From positions 2,542,001-2,606,000 of the forward strand of contig NZ_LR880474.1 of NCBI RefSeq assembly GCF_904066215.1: DNA of 64,000 bases, read 5' to 3'. Numbering within the stretch: the stretch's first letter is position 1; every line of letters starts with the position of its first letter. This document shows, one piece after another, positions 23,882 to 33,155 of the stretch. The notes below the pieces were generated by a model, which ran no database searches, had not been told where the DNA came from, and worked only from the letters and a program-made list of their open reading frames with translations. Source of the stretch: Microbacterium sp. Nx66 (lineage in GTDB: Bacteria > Actinomycetota > Actinomycetes > Actinomycetales > Microbacteriaceae). The position numbers were made by a program, and so were the translations under genes.

Positions 23882-26068
23882 TCACATGAGCTTGGTGGAT
23901 TCAAGCGCTTCCGACAGGCCCCGGTTGTATGCGATCAGGGGCCGCCGCAGCACCAGGCCGAGCAGCAGGGCCGGGACGATGAAGAGGGCGAGCAGGAGGA
24001 GAGAGATCCAGTAGTCCCCTGCGTAGACGCCGGCAATCGCCGATCGCATGGCCTGAATCGCGTAGGTCGCCGGCAGGAATGGACTGATGTTCTGGAACCA
24101 GTCGGGCAGCAGCTGGAGGGGGTACGCGCCGCCGGAGCCGGAGATCTGGATGACGAGTAGGAGCACGGACAGTGCCTTTCCGGCGTTGCCGAACGCGACG
24201 ACCGCGGTGTAGACGATGAGGGTGAAGACGAGGGAGATGATCCATCCGGCGAGGATCATGAGCAGTGGGTGCGCGGGCTCGATCCGGACGAACAGGATGA
24301 GCCCGAGGGTGAGGAGTGTGCTCTGGGCCAGGCCGACGAGGCCGAAGATGCCGTACCGTCCGAGGTACTTCTGGGTCGGGGCAAGTTCGGGGGTGCCGGG
24401 AAGCGTGTTGCTGTTGACGTCGACACGGATCGTGACCGTCATCAGCAACGCTCCGACCCAGAGCGCGAGAATTGTGTAGAGCGGTGCCATGGCCGCGCCG
24501 AATCCGGCGACCGGGAACACTGCGGTGCGGTCGACCCGGACGGGTTCGGCCAGTGAGGTGGCGAGGACGCCGGGGTCGCCTCCGATGATGTCGCGGAGTT
24601 CGCTGAGATCACCCGTGTCGGCTGCGGTTCCGAGCGCCTGATCGAGTTCGTCGAATCGGTCGGCCAGTTCGCGCAGTGAGGTGGACATCCCGTTTGCGAC
24701 GGTCTTGCCCCGGTCGATGACGGCGAGCACGGAGTCCGATGATCCGGACAAGCTCGAGGACAGCCGGGTCAGGTCGCTGCGCACGACGGAGATGTCGGAG
24801 TCGAGCCGCGAGAGCGTCGAAGACAGAAGGTCCAGTTGCGGCTTCAGTCCGTCGGTGTATGCGCTCTGTGCGTTCTGCACGGCAGTCTTCGCTTCGGCGA
24901 TCGTGGCGAGGATCTCCTGGTGGGAGTCCTGAGCGGAGGCGTTGTCGTCCTGGATGTCCTGTGCCGCTTGGACGAGGCTGTCATGCACGGCCTGCTGCCG
25001 GGCGATCGCGTCGTCGAGGGCGGCGATGACGGTGTCCAGGGTGCCTTCCGCGGCCTCGGGCAGCGTGGGCCGGACCTGGGTGTCGAGGGTGTCGCGGATG
25101 GTGTGGTATCGGTCGATCTGGTCTTGCACTCGTGCCGCGAGGTCAGTGAGCACCGTCACGCGGTCGCCGTTGAGGGCGTCGATGTCCGCGTAGAGGTCGT
25201 CGATGCGATCACCGACCGCGTTGTAGCTGTCGGTCGTCGCGGACAGCGCGTCGGAGACTCCTTGGGTGGCGGTGCGCAGAGCGGAGGCGAGGGACTCGAC
25301 CGCGTCGCTTCCGCTGCCGACTGCGTCGGAGGCGTCGCTGAACGCGCTTCCTGCCGTGTCGACGAGTCGGGACGCGCTGTTCACCACGGGGATGCTGGAG
25401 TCGAAGAGGGCGGAGAACATGTCGGCGGTCTGCGCACTCGACCGCAGCTGCGTCGACAGGCTGGCCGCGCGGGCTTGGAGCCGGGTCAGTGCGGCCTGGG
25501 TGTCGTCGTCGGTGAGGTAGTCGGACAGGGAGGAGAGCAGGCTGAGCGCGATCTCGCTGAGGGTCTGGGTGAACGTCTCGGTGATCTGCGCGGACACACC
25601 ATCGGCACCCTGTCCGGTGATCTTGGGAGCGAGGGCGTTCTTCTTCTCATTGGTGTAGAGCGCGATGTCGGTGTGCTCTGCGTCGTCGACGTAGAACGTC
25701 ATCATGTCGGTGCTGAAGGATGGCGGAAGCACGATCGCTGCGTAGTACGCTCCCGACTTCGTGCCGTCGATCGCGTCGTCTTCGGTCGTGATGACCCAGT
25801 CCAGATCGTCGTTGGCGCGCAGCGCGGACAGGACCTGTTCGCCGACGTTGATCCGGACCGGAATCAGGTCGCTTTCGTAGCCGGTGTCGGTGCTGGCGAC
25901 GGCGACCTTCAGGTTGCTGGTGTTCGCGAACGGATCCCAGCTGGCGATCACGTTGAACCAGGTGAACAGCGACGGGATCACGACGAGACCGAAGACGACG
26001 ATGCACGCCATCAGGTTCCGTGTCGCGTGACGTACGTCGCGTCCCACCAGTCGCAGGATGACCCTCAC
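23882..26068 (-). CDS. YhgE/Pip-type membrane protein, copy 2
   Basis: 728 aa. One N-terminal membrane helix (MACIVVFGLVVIPSLFTWFN) is followed by a ~480-residue extracytoplasmic coiled-coil region, then five or six C-terminal helices of ABC-2 type (LVIQISGSGGAYPLQLLPDW is the family block). Pip/YhgE proteins include phage-infection proteins and the EsaA-like T7SS subunits; the role here may be envelope export. Its start overlaps the upstream paralogue by 4 bp. Confidence 0.88.
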   Translation of the reverse strand: MRVILRLVGRDVRHATRNLMACIVVFGLVVIPSLFTWFNVIASWDPFANTSNLKVAVASTDTGYESDLIPVRINVGEQVLSALRANDDLDWVITTEDDAIDGTKSGAYYAAIVLPPSFSTDMMTFYVDDAEHTDIALYTNEKKNALAPKITGQGADGVSAQITETFTQTLSEIALSLLSSLSDYLTDDDTQAALTRLQARAASLSTQLRSSAQTADMFSALFDSSIPVVNSASRLVDTAGSAFSDASDAVGSGSDAVESLASALRTATQGVSDALSATTDSYNAVGDRIDDLYADIDALNGDRVTVLTDLAARVQDQIDRYHTIRDTLDTQVRPTLPEAAEGTLDTVIAALDDAIARQQAVHDSLVQAAQDIQDDNASAQDSHQEILATIAEAKTAVQNAQSAYTDGLKPQLDLLSSTLSRLDSDISVVRSDLTRLSSSLSGSSDSVLAVIDRGKTVANGMSTSLRELADRFDELDQALGTAADTGDLSELRDIIGGDPGVLATSLAEPVRVDRTAVFPVAGFGAAMAPLYTILALWVGALLMTVTIRVDVNSNTLPGTPELAPTQKYLGRYGIFGLVGLAQSTLLTLGLILFVRIEPAHPLLMILAGWIISLVFTLIVYTAVVAFGNAGKALSVLLLVIQISGSGGAYPLQLLPDWFQNISPFLPATYAIQAMRSAIAGVYAGDYWISLLLLALFIVPALLLGLVLRRPLIAYNRGLSEALESTKLM

Positions 26069-28986
26069 GGCTGCTCCCCCTTCTCCGCAGGGCCGTCATC
26101 CTCTTGCTGCGCTACGCCCTCGTTCTCATCCGATTCCGCGGGCTCATCGTGGGGCGCCGCGTCTGTGGTCGTCGGCTCGGGCACGCCAGCGTCCGCGTGG
26201 GCGGAGTCGTGAGCCTCGACCGAGTCGTCGGCTGCGGGCTCGTCCCGGAACCACTTCGCCACGACATCATCCGTGTCGTCAGGGGCGTACTCATCCGCGT
26301 CACCGGTGGCAGCGACGTCCGCGGACGGGCTCCACTCGAGGGGATCACCGGAGCTCAGATCCTCCGCGAGCAGGTGCTGCGCGCCGGGAACGGACTCGTG
26401 TGCCGTGCGCGCCTCTGAGGAGGCGACGGTGGCGTGCGCCTGCGCACCACCGGCGAAGACCGCCTGGCGCAGCTCGGCGTCATCGAGCTCAGCGATCTCT
26501 CCCGCTCGCGCGAAGCTCCATCTGGCGTACTCGATGGCGACGAGGAACCCGATGACCAGAAGGCACCAGAGGGTTCCTATGCCCAGCAGGAGCGCTTTGG
26601 CGTCGGCGAACGTGAGAGCGGCGACGGCGAGCAGCGCCAGCCCCGCCAGTCCGACGATCAGGGACGCTCGCAGCAGCACAGGGTAACGGTGTGTGAACGG
26701 GCGGGCCCGGCGGGTGAGCTCGTCCCGGTAGGCGCTGCGGTTCGAGAGTGCGTGGATGATCTCGCTCAGCCGGTAGCCGCTGCCGGCGACCTGGACGTTC
26801 TCGCCGATCAGCAGGTCGGTTGCGGCGACCTCGCGGTTGAACAGGATGTGGAAGCTGGCGAGTCTGCGCCGCAGGACCAGCCCGACGAGGAACGCGAGGG
26901 CGACGAAGACGGCGAGTGCTCCAAGGAACCGCCAGTAGTGGCCACCGTAGAACCCTGCGATCGTCTCCCGCATTGCGTCGATGCCGTAGGAGAACGGCAG
27001 CAGCGGATAGATCGCGCGGAAGAAGTCGGGCATCAGCTCGATCGGGTACAACCCTGATGCGCCTGGGATCTGCATGATCACCAGCAGGATGCACAGACCT
27101 CTCCCCACATGCCCGAACGCGACGCAGAGCGCGTAGATGATGCTCACGTACGCCAAGGCGATCAGCACAGCGGTCCCCACGAAGGCGACGGCGCTCACGG
27201 TCTGGACACCGATGATGAGGTTCCCGATCGAGACCACCAGCGCCTGCCCGACAGCGAGCAGCGCGAACAGGCCGAAGCGTCCCAGGTAGGCCTCGCGGAC
27301 CGTGACGCCCTCAACACCTTCTGTGTCGACCTCGATCTTGAAGATCACCATCAGCACGAATGCACCGATCCACAGCGACAGGTTCGTGAACAGTGCCGCC
27401 ATCGCGGACCCGTAGGAGGACACCGGGAACATCGTCTGCTCCTCGACGACGACGGGCGAGGCGATGAAGCGGGCGATGTCGTCCGCGTCCAGTTCGGTGA
27501 TCGTGCCGAGCGCACCCCACTCCGCTGCGGCGGCGACCGCTTCGATATCGGTGCGCGCGGCCTGCAGGTTCGACTCGACGCCGGCGATGTCGGCGTCGAA
27601 GCTGTCGAGCGCCGTCGAGGTGGATGCCAACTGCGTATCCGCGCTGCGCAGCAGGCCGCCGACTTGGGTGAGTACTTGCCGCTGTGAGGCGACCGCCGCC
27701 GAGAACTCTCCCGCGCTGGAGGACAGGCGGGCCATCGCGCTGTTCAGCGCCGGAAGGTTCTGGGTGAGCACCGTCCGCAGATCGGATGCCGCAGTCTGGG
27801 TGCCCTGGACCGCCTCGTCGACGGCATCTGCAGCCGCCTGCAGCCCCTGGATGGTGTCGCCGGTGCTGGCGCTCAGTTGCGACAGATCCGCGAGGAGCTG
27901 CTGATCGGCAGCGTTTCGCTCCTGCAGCGCCTCAATCACCCCGGACAGACGCTGCTGCGTCTCAGGATCCAGATCGAAGTCATTCATCAAAGCCTGCACC
28001 TGCGCGATCGCGGCCTCGTTCGCCTTGAGAACGGTCTCGACGTTGTCGATCGCCGCGTCCACCCGCAGCCCTGCAGCAGTCAGAGCCCCCGTCACCTGGG
28101 TGATCGAGGAGTTCGCGGAGGCGGAGGCATCCGCGAGCAGTGTCGTGCCTGTGAGGTACGCGGCCGTTGCGGCATCGGTGAACCCGATCACCTGCTCCTG
28201 TGCGTCGGCGATGGTCGACTGCGCTTCCGCTGTGGCCTGCTGAACGTCCGCCAGCGTCGAATCGACATCCGTGAGCGTGTCCTGGGCGGCCGACAGCGTC
28301 GCGCGAGAACCGGCGATTCCGTCCTGGAGGTCGGTGATACTGCTCCGCGTCGATGCCAGTGACTGCGAGGTACTGTCGAAGGTGTTCAGCGCGTCGTCTT
28401 TCGCGGTCAGCAACCGCGACTCCACGTCATCCCCCGCATCCCTCACCGCGTCTGTCGCAGCCAGGGCGACCTGCTCCGTGAAAGCGGCCGTGATCTGCCG
28501 GCCAAGCTGAGACGCGCCGACATCGGTGATCTTCGGCGCGATCGCGCTGGCCTTCTCGTTGACGTAGTACTGCAGCGCCGGCTGGGTGAACTCGCCGCTG
28601 GTGATGCTGAGGAGGTCCTCGCTGAAGTCTGCGGGGATGACGATGGCGGCGTACACGTCACCGCGCCGGACGGCCTCGGCGGCCTCCTCCTCGCCCATGA
28701 AGACCCAGCCGAGCTGATCGTTCTCCTCGAGCTGCGCACTGACCTGATCACCGACATTCAGCGCCCCGGTCAGCTCCGACGATGCGCCCTCGTCGAGGTT
28801 CGCCACTGCGACGCGAATGCTCTCAGTGTTCGCGTACGGATCCCAGAATGCGTTGATGTTGAACCACGCATACAACGCCGGAGTGATCAACACGCCGATC
28901 ACGATGATCCACGCCTTCCGGACACGGAACAGCCGGGTGACGTCCCTTGTGAAAACCCGCCAGCTCATCCGCACGCCCGCAAGCAT
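26065..28986 (-). CDS. YhgE/Pip-type membrane protein, copy 1
   Basis: 973 aa, same architecture as copy 2: an N-terminal helix ending ITPALYAWFNINAFWDPYAN, a long Ala/Gln/Asp-rich coiled-coil, then ABC-2 type helices with the block MQIPGASGLYPIELMPDFFR. It has an extra C-terminal acidic tail of ~200 residues beginning with a two-helix membrane region. The two paralogues plus TetR form one minus-strand operon. A two-subunit complex is inference. Confidence 0.88.
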   Translation of the reverse strand: MLAGVRMSWRVFTRDVTRLFRVRKAWIIVIGVLITPALYAWFNINAFWDPYANTESIRVAVANLDEGASSELTGALNVGDQVSAQLEENDQLGWVFMGEEEAAEAVRRGDVYAAIVIPADFSEDLLSITSGEFTQPALQYYVNEKASAIAPKITDVGASQLGRQITAAFTEQVALAATDAVRDAGDDVESRLLTAKDDALNTFDSTSQSLASTRSSITDLQDGIAGSRATLSAAQDTLTDVDSTLADVQQATAEAQSTIADAQEQVIGFTDAATAAYLTGTTLLADASASANSSITQVTGALTAAGLRVDAAIDNVETVLKANEAAIAQVQALMNDFDLDPETQQRLSGVIEALQERNAADQQLLADLSQLSASTGDTIQGLQAAADAVDEAVQGTQTAASDLRTVLTQNLPALNSAMARLSSSAGEFSAAVASQRQVLTQVGGLLRSADTQLASTSTALDSFDADIAGVESNLQAARTDIEAVAAAAEWGALGTITELDADDIARFIASPVVVEEQTMFPVSSYGSAMAALFTNLSLWIGAFVLMVIFKIEVDTEGVEGVTVREAYLGRFGLFALLAVGQALVVSIGNLIIGVQTVSAVAFVGTAVLIALAYVSIIYALCVAFGHVGRGLCILLVIMQIPGASGLYPIELMPDFFRAIYPLLPFSYGIDAMRETIAGFYGGHYWRFLGALAVFVALAFLVGLVLRRRLASFHILFNREVAATDLLIGENVQVAGSGYRLSEIIHALSNRSAYRDELTRRARPFTHRYPVLLRASLIVGLAGLALLAVAALTFADAKALLLGIGTLWCLLVIGFLVAIEYARWSFARAGEIAELDDAELRQAVFAGGAQAHATVASSEARTAHESVPGAQHLLAEDLSSGDPLEWSPSADVAATGDADEYAPDDTDDVVAKWFRDEPAADDSVEAHDSAHADAGVPEPTTTDAAPHDEPAESDENEGVAQQEDDGPAEKGEQP

Positions 28987-28994
28987 ACACAGTT

Positions 28995-29086
28995 TGCACA
29001 GCTCTGTGCACGTTACCGAGGTGGCCTATCGCCGATCATGTGCGCACGCCCTCCTTGCGGTCCGCAAGAAAATGAGTACGCTCATT
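28995..29086. promoter_or_regulatory. Three palindromes between divergent TetR operons
   Basis: The gap between the YhgE/Pip start (28986) and the TetR start (29144) holds three inverted repeats. TGCACAG-CT-CTGTGCA is at 28995-29010. CTTGCGG-T-CCGCAAG is at 29054-29068. AATGAG-TACG-CTCATT is at 29071-29086. These are of TetR-operator size; each of the two TetR proteins could own one or more. Confidence 0.6.
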
Positions 29087-29143
29087 CGTGTGAGCGGGAT
29101 GCAGCAGCTGTCAGAGCACGGACGGCGTCCGGGCGTGGGGGGA

Positions 29144-29794
29144 ATGGAGCCGCGCCGCGAGCAGAACATGCGGCTCAAGCGAGAGCGGATCTTCCGCGTC
29201 GCGTCTGACCTGTTGCGTACGCGGGGCTTCTCCGCGGTGACAACGCAGGAGGTGTCCGCTGCGGCCGGGGTCGCCGCGGGGACCCTGTTCCGCTACGCCG
29301 CGACCAAGAGCGAGTTGCTGCTCATGGTCTACAACGAGGCACTCCGGTCGTCGATAGATGAAGGCGCCGCGCGTGCGGCGTCGACGCCGGATCCTTCCGC
29401 CGCGGTCTTCGCCCGCCTGTGCCCGCTCGTCGCCGCCGCCGCACGGGAGCCGGAGAACAGTGCTGCGTACCAGCGGGAGCTGCTGTTCGGGCCTCACGAC
29501 GCGAAGTTCCGAGCCGAGGGCATGGCGTTGATCCTCACGCTCGAGAAGTCGCTCTCTGACACGCTGCGCCGCGCCGCGCCGACCCTCAGCGACGAAGAGG
29601 CACGGGTCGCAGGATCCTCGCTGTTCGCCGTCACTCATCTCGCGATCGCTCGGATGACGGCCTCGGACACCCCCGAGGCTGACGCGATCGACGACCTCAG
29701 ACGTCAGGTCACGCACATCGTGACCGGCGTGCTGCACCACACCCCGGCGGCCCGATCGGCCGCTCGAGAAGAAATGAAGGAGACAAGACAATGA
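29144..29794 (+). CDS. TetR-family regulator (divergent, with 3-hydroxyacyl-CoA dehydrogenase)
   Basis: 216 aa. The HTH is TTQEVSAAAGVAAGTLFRYA, where FRYAATKSELL is the TetR tail of the motif. Start 29144 (MEPRREQNMRLKRERIF) has GGGGGA upstream; the open frame extends further but crosses the palindromes. It overlaps the next gene by 4 bp. Confidence 0.88.
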   Translation: MEPRREQNMRLKRERIFRVASDLLRTRGFSAVTTQEVSAAAGVAAGTLFRYAATKSELLLMVYNEALRSSIDEGAARAASTPDPSAAVFARLCPLVAAAAREPENSAAYQRELLFGPHDAKFRAEGMALILTLEKSLSDTLRRAAPTLSDEEARVAGSSLFAVTHLAIARMTASDTPEADAIDDLRRQVTHIVTGVLHHTPAARSAAREEMKETRQ

Positions 29795-30648
29795 GCAACA
29801 TCACACACGTGACCGTCCTGGGAACCGGGGTCCTCGGCACCCAGATCGCCTTCCAGACCGCCTACCACGGCTTCCAGGTCACCGCATATGACATCAGCAA
29901 CGACGTCATCGAGGCAGCCAAGAAGCGGTTCGATGCTCTCGTCACCACCTACAAGGACGACGGAGTCGCGGGGGCAGCTGAGGGGAAGGCGGACGAGGCG
30001 CTTACCCGCGTCCGGTTCTCCTCCGACCTCGCCGACGCGGTCGCGGACGCGGATCTGGTCATCGAGGCGATCCCCGAGGTGCTGTCCATCAAGCAGGACA
30101 CCTACCGCAAGCTCGGCGAGCTCGCACCGGAGAAGACGATCTTCGCGACCAACTCGTCGACGCTTCTGCCCAGCGACCTCAAAGACTTCACCGGACGCCC
30201 CGCCAAGTTCCTCGCGCTGCACTTCGCGAACCGGGTCTGGAAGTTCAACACCGCCGAGGTGATGGGCACCGCCGACACCGATCCGGCCGTGTTCGACGAT
30301 GTCGTCGCCTTCGCCGGCGATATCGGGATGGTTCCGATCCCCGTGCGCAAGGAGAAGTCGGGCTACGTCCTCAACTCGCTCCTGGTGCCGTTCCTCAATG
30401 CCGGGTACGCACTCGCCGCCGGCGGGTACGCCGAGCCGAAGGACATCGACAACGTGTGGCGGATCGGCACGGGAGCGCCGATGGGACCCTTCCAGATCAC
30501 CGATGTCATCGGCCTGACCACCCCGTATAACATCCTCGCTCACGGCGGAGAGAAGGACCAGGCGCTCGCGGCCTGGCTGAAGAGCGAGTACATCGACCAC
30601 GGCAAGCTCGGCGTCGCCACCGGCGAGGGCTTCTACACCTACAACTGA
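29791..30648 (+). CDS. 3-hydroxyacyl-CoA dehydrogenase
   Basis: 285 aa. NAD-binding GxGxxG is in VTVLGTGVLGTQIAFQ. The catalytic region has ATNSSTLLPSDL and the His in FLALHFANRVWKF, and the C-terminal helical domain ends in GVATGEGFYTYN. It would oxidise a 3-hydroxyacyl-CoA (hydroxybutyryl-CoA type). Why it sits with TetR/YhgE genes is unclear; perhaps envelope lipid or acyl stress. Confidence 0.9.
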   Translation: MSNITHVTVLGTGVLGTQIAFQTAYHGFQVTAYDISNDVIEAAKKRFDALVTTYKDDGVAGAAEGKADEALTRVRFSSDLADAVADADLVIEAIPEVLSIKQDTYRKLGELAPEKTIFATNSSTLLPSDLKDFTGRPAKFLALHFANRVWKFNTAEVMGTADTDPAVFDDVVAFAGDIGMVPIPVRKEKSGYVLNSLLVPFLNAGYALAAGGYAEPKDIDNVWRIGTGAPMGPFQITDVIGLTTPYNILAHGGEKDQALAAWLKSEYIDHGKLGVATGEGFYTYN

Positions 30649-30683
30649 CTCCACGACCGCAGCAGAACACTCCACGAGAGGAC

Positions 30684-31559
30684 GTGCACAACAGGGAATG
30701 GGACTCCGTGTCGGGCCACCTCGAAGGGGTGCGCGCCGAGGGAAATGAGATCATCGTGGGAGAGCACCGTCTGCGAGTTACTTCCGAGCGCGAGCCGGGC
30801 AAGATTCCCTGGGCCGATGCGGGAGTCGATGTCGTCATCGAATCGACCGGAAGGTTCACCGATCGCGCCGGCGCAGCGGCACATCTCGACGCTGGGGCGA
30901 AGAAGGTCGTCATCTCTGCGCCGGCCAGCGAGGATGTCCCTGCGGTTGTCCTTGGCGTGAACGATGATTCCATCGACTGGGCGGAGCCGATCGTCTCGAA
31001 TGGGTCGTGCACTACCAACTGTCTCGCGCCGATGGCCAAGGTTCTGCACGACCATTTCGGCATCGTCTCGGGCCTGATGACCACCGTGCACGCGTATACG
31101 GCCGATCAGCGCCTCCATGACTCGCCCCATAGAGACATGCGACGAGCTCGCGCAGCGGCGCTGTCGACGATTCCCACGTCGTCAGGTGCCGCTCGAACGA
31201 TCGGGAAGATCATTCCCGATCTTGACGGCAAGTTGACGGGCCTTGCGCTTCGAGTTCCGGTGCCTGTGGGGTCGATCACCGATCTCACCGCACATCTCGA
31301 TTCGATGGTTACAGCGGCACAGGTGAACGAGGCGTTCCGCGCCGCAGCTGAGGCAGGCCCGCTCGCCTCGTATGTCCAGTACTCCGATGCGCCGATCGTC
31401 TCAGCTGACATCGTGGGGAATTCGAACTCCGCAATCTTTGACGCTCCGTTGACGCAGGTCATCGGCAACCAGGTGAAGATTTTCGCTTGGTACGACAATG
31501 AGTGGGGCTTCTCGAATCGCGTCGTTGAGCTTGCCAGTCGGATGGGGCGCGGTGCGTAG
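30684..31559 (+). pseudogene. Glyceraldehyde-3-phosphate dehydrogenase lacking the NAD-binding start
   Basis: 291 codons. They align with GAPDH from about residue 50: WDSVSGHLEGV, then VVIESTGRFTD, the catalytic Cys in SNGSCTTNCLAPMAKVL, PTSSGAARTIGKIIP, and WYDNEWGFSNRVVELA. The first ~45-50 residues with the Rossmann GxGRIGR are absent, replaced at ~30684 by the tail of the preceding intergenic sequence. Without them NAD binding is unlikely. The rest is intact, so the truncation may be recent. Confidence 0.85.
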
Positions 31560-31611
31560 CGGACACGAACCGGTAGACGACCCTAAAGTTCCTGACGAGA
31601 GGACGACCCCC

Positions 31612-31827
31612 ATGGTGTTCGACAGCACGATCAAGCCCTTGTTCCGCCAGAAGGACCGAGACGCGATGCGGTTCGCATTCGACCTCTGGTCCTACGATGA
31701 TGTGTCCAAGCACGCAGACGCGATCCTTCAGCGCGTAGAGGACGGCAGCATGCCGTGCGACGGAACGTGGGGCGACGAGCAACGGCAGACTTTCCGCGCC
31801 TGGGTTGACAAGGGGACGTCTGCGTGA
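31612..31827 (+). CDS. Conserved small hypothetical protein
   Basis: 71 aa starting MVFDSTIKPLFRQKDRDAM, with segment FDLWSYDDVSKHADAIL and a C-terminal CDGTWGDEQ. The pattern resembles a small family I recall from actinobacteria, predicted to be soluble. It follows the GAPDH remnant by 52 bp. Function unknown. Confidence 0.6.
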   Translation: MVFDSTIKPLFRQKDRDAMRFAFDLWSYDDVSKHADAILQRVEDGSMPCDGTWGDEQRQTFRAWVDKGTSA

Positions 31828-32033
31828 TTGAGCGCTGTGCTTGTCCGGCCAGGGCCGGAGTTCCTCGTCCGGGATCTAAGGCTCAGCGCGGTGACACGAG
31901 CTGCACAACAAGCGCCGACGTGGCTTCCTAGAGACGTCATGCGCGCGCGTACGTGGTCGCTGCCGTTGAAGTCGTAAGCCACGCTGTGCGTTTGCAGCGA
32001 CGTGATGTCTGTGTCGCCGCGTAGGCTCCGAGC

Positions 32034-32255
32034 ATGCGAACGACTTTCGACGCCGAGGTGGATGCGGCCTACATCACGCTGGTCCCTGAGACTGAGTCCG
32101 GACGCTCTGTGCGCAACGAGGTTGTCGACATCGCCGGCGGCACCGTGGTGCTCGACTTCGACCAGTCAGGCATGCTGCTCGGCCTCGAGATCCTCGGCGC
32201 GACGAAGCTCCTGGACGGAGTGTTCCTCGCCGGCGCCGAGCGGATCGATCGCTAG
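32034..32255 (+). CDS. DUF2283 family protein
   Basis: 73 aa, the complete small DUF2283 fold: TFDAEVDAAYITLVPE followed by VVLDFDQSGMLLGLEILGAT. Many members sit near toxin-antitoxin or accessory genes; biochemical role unknown. The preceding 206 bp hold no visible gene. Confidence 0.85.
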   Translation: MRTTFDAEVDAAYITLVPETESGRSVRNEVVDIAGGTVVLDFDQSGMLLGLEILGATKLLDGVFLAGAERIDR

Positions 32256-32289
32256 AGGCCGGAAGGCACGGGCGCTCATGGCTGACGAG

Positions 32290-33009
32290 TCAAGGCTTGC
32301 CCGCGAGCAAAGCGGGCACTGACGACTGAGCGCCAAGAAACGCATGTAGATCGCGATCAAGCATCGCGGCCAACCTCATAGTGTCTTCGTGGGCTTGCTG
32401 CGCAGTGAGACGTGTGTGCTGGCCTGGGAGCGGCATCCCATTTACGAGCGGTTCGTGGTGAGCCACACGATTCCGCAATTCATTCACACGTGTGACGACA
32501 GCGAGGGCGTACTCCCGGTTCCAGCGAAGGCCGTCGCTCTTCGCCTGGGTTCGGCCTCCTGGAAACGCCTTGTCCAGAACCCCGCGCCAGAGAACTTCGT
32601 AGTCACAACGAACACGTCGCGGTGCCTTGCCAGCGTGGTCGCCCTTATCGAGGAGACCACGCCAGAAGCCGAACATGCATTGAGCAACGAGCTTTCCCGG
32701 TGTCTTTGCGCCGTTGATCCGTGACCAGGCCTGGCTCAGCGTGTTCATGGATCGGTCGTCCAGCGGCATGTTGTTGTTCTCATACCAAGTGGGACCCCAC
32801 TTCGCTTCGAGCTGCGAGCTCATCGCGTTTCGAAGTGCCACCTCCAGGAAAGCCAGATCACCGAGGAACCCGACTGCGAGCTCACGGTCCCACAGATAGA
32901 GGTCCCGAGCACGCGCGTGGTCACCCGCTGCGGTGTTGATGTACGTGGTCATCCGCGCGGGCGTGATGGAACGGTCCAGAGCCGCGAGGTGATGTGCGGG
33001 TATGGTCAC
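32290..33009 (-). CDS. Abi-like protein with HEPN motif, putative abortive infection
   Basis: 239 aa from a GTG at 33009, chosen for GAGGAG 10 nt upstream. It belongs to the Abi_2-like group. The N-terminal part is helical (RARDLYLWDRELAVGFLGDL), and the C-terminal third carries an R-x4-6-H HEPN motif in VNELRNRVAHHEPL, the catalytic signature of HEPN RNases. Such proteins cause abortive infection or act as toxins. No antitoxin partner is obvious. It is divergent from a candidate small RNA that starts ~36 bp away. Confidence 0.7.
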   Translation of the reverse strand: MTIPAHHLAALDRSITPARMTTYINTAAGDHARARDLYLWDRELAVGFLGDLAFLEVALRNAMSSQLEAKWGPTWYENNNMPLDDRSMNTLSQAWSRINGAKTPGKLVAQCMFGFWRGLLDKGDHAGKAPRRVRCDYEVLWRGVLDKAFPGGRTQAKSDGLRWNREYALAVVTRVNELRNRVAHHEPLVNGMPLPGQHTRLTAQQAHEDTMRLAAMLDRDLHAFLGAQSSVPALLAGKP

Positions 33010-33038
33010 TGGACGATCACTCCTCGGCGGGATACACT
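33010..33038 (+). promoter_or_regulatory. Sigma-A-type promoter for candidate small RNA
   Basis: TGGACG (33010-33015), a spacer of exactly 17 nt, then TACACT (33033-33038). The -35 box directly abuts the Abi-like gene's start codon on the other strand, so polymerase here would affect that gene's leader. Confidence 0.5.
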
Positions 33039-33044
33039 GGCAGG

Positions 33045-33100
33045 GAAGTCCCCGGCATAAGCCTCTGTCGAACAAGAGTCGGCATGCAGCCGGGGTTTTT
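33045..33100 (+). ncRNA. Candidate ~55-nt small RNA
   Basis: Starts ~7 nt after the -10 box. CCCCGGC (33050-33056) pairs with GCCGGGG (33089-33095), closing a loop that contains a second hairpin (GCCTCT with AGAGTCGGC), followed by TTTTT. Promoter, compact fold and terminator fit a short stand-alone RNA between the Abi-like gene and the DUF4839 gene. No known RNA family recognised. Confidence 0.4.
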
Positions 33101-33155
33101 CTTTGCCCTGATTCTATGGGCCGAGGCGGCCCTCGCTTCGCTGGACGTCGCGGAG

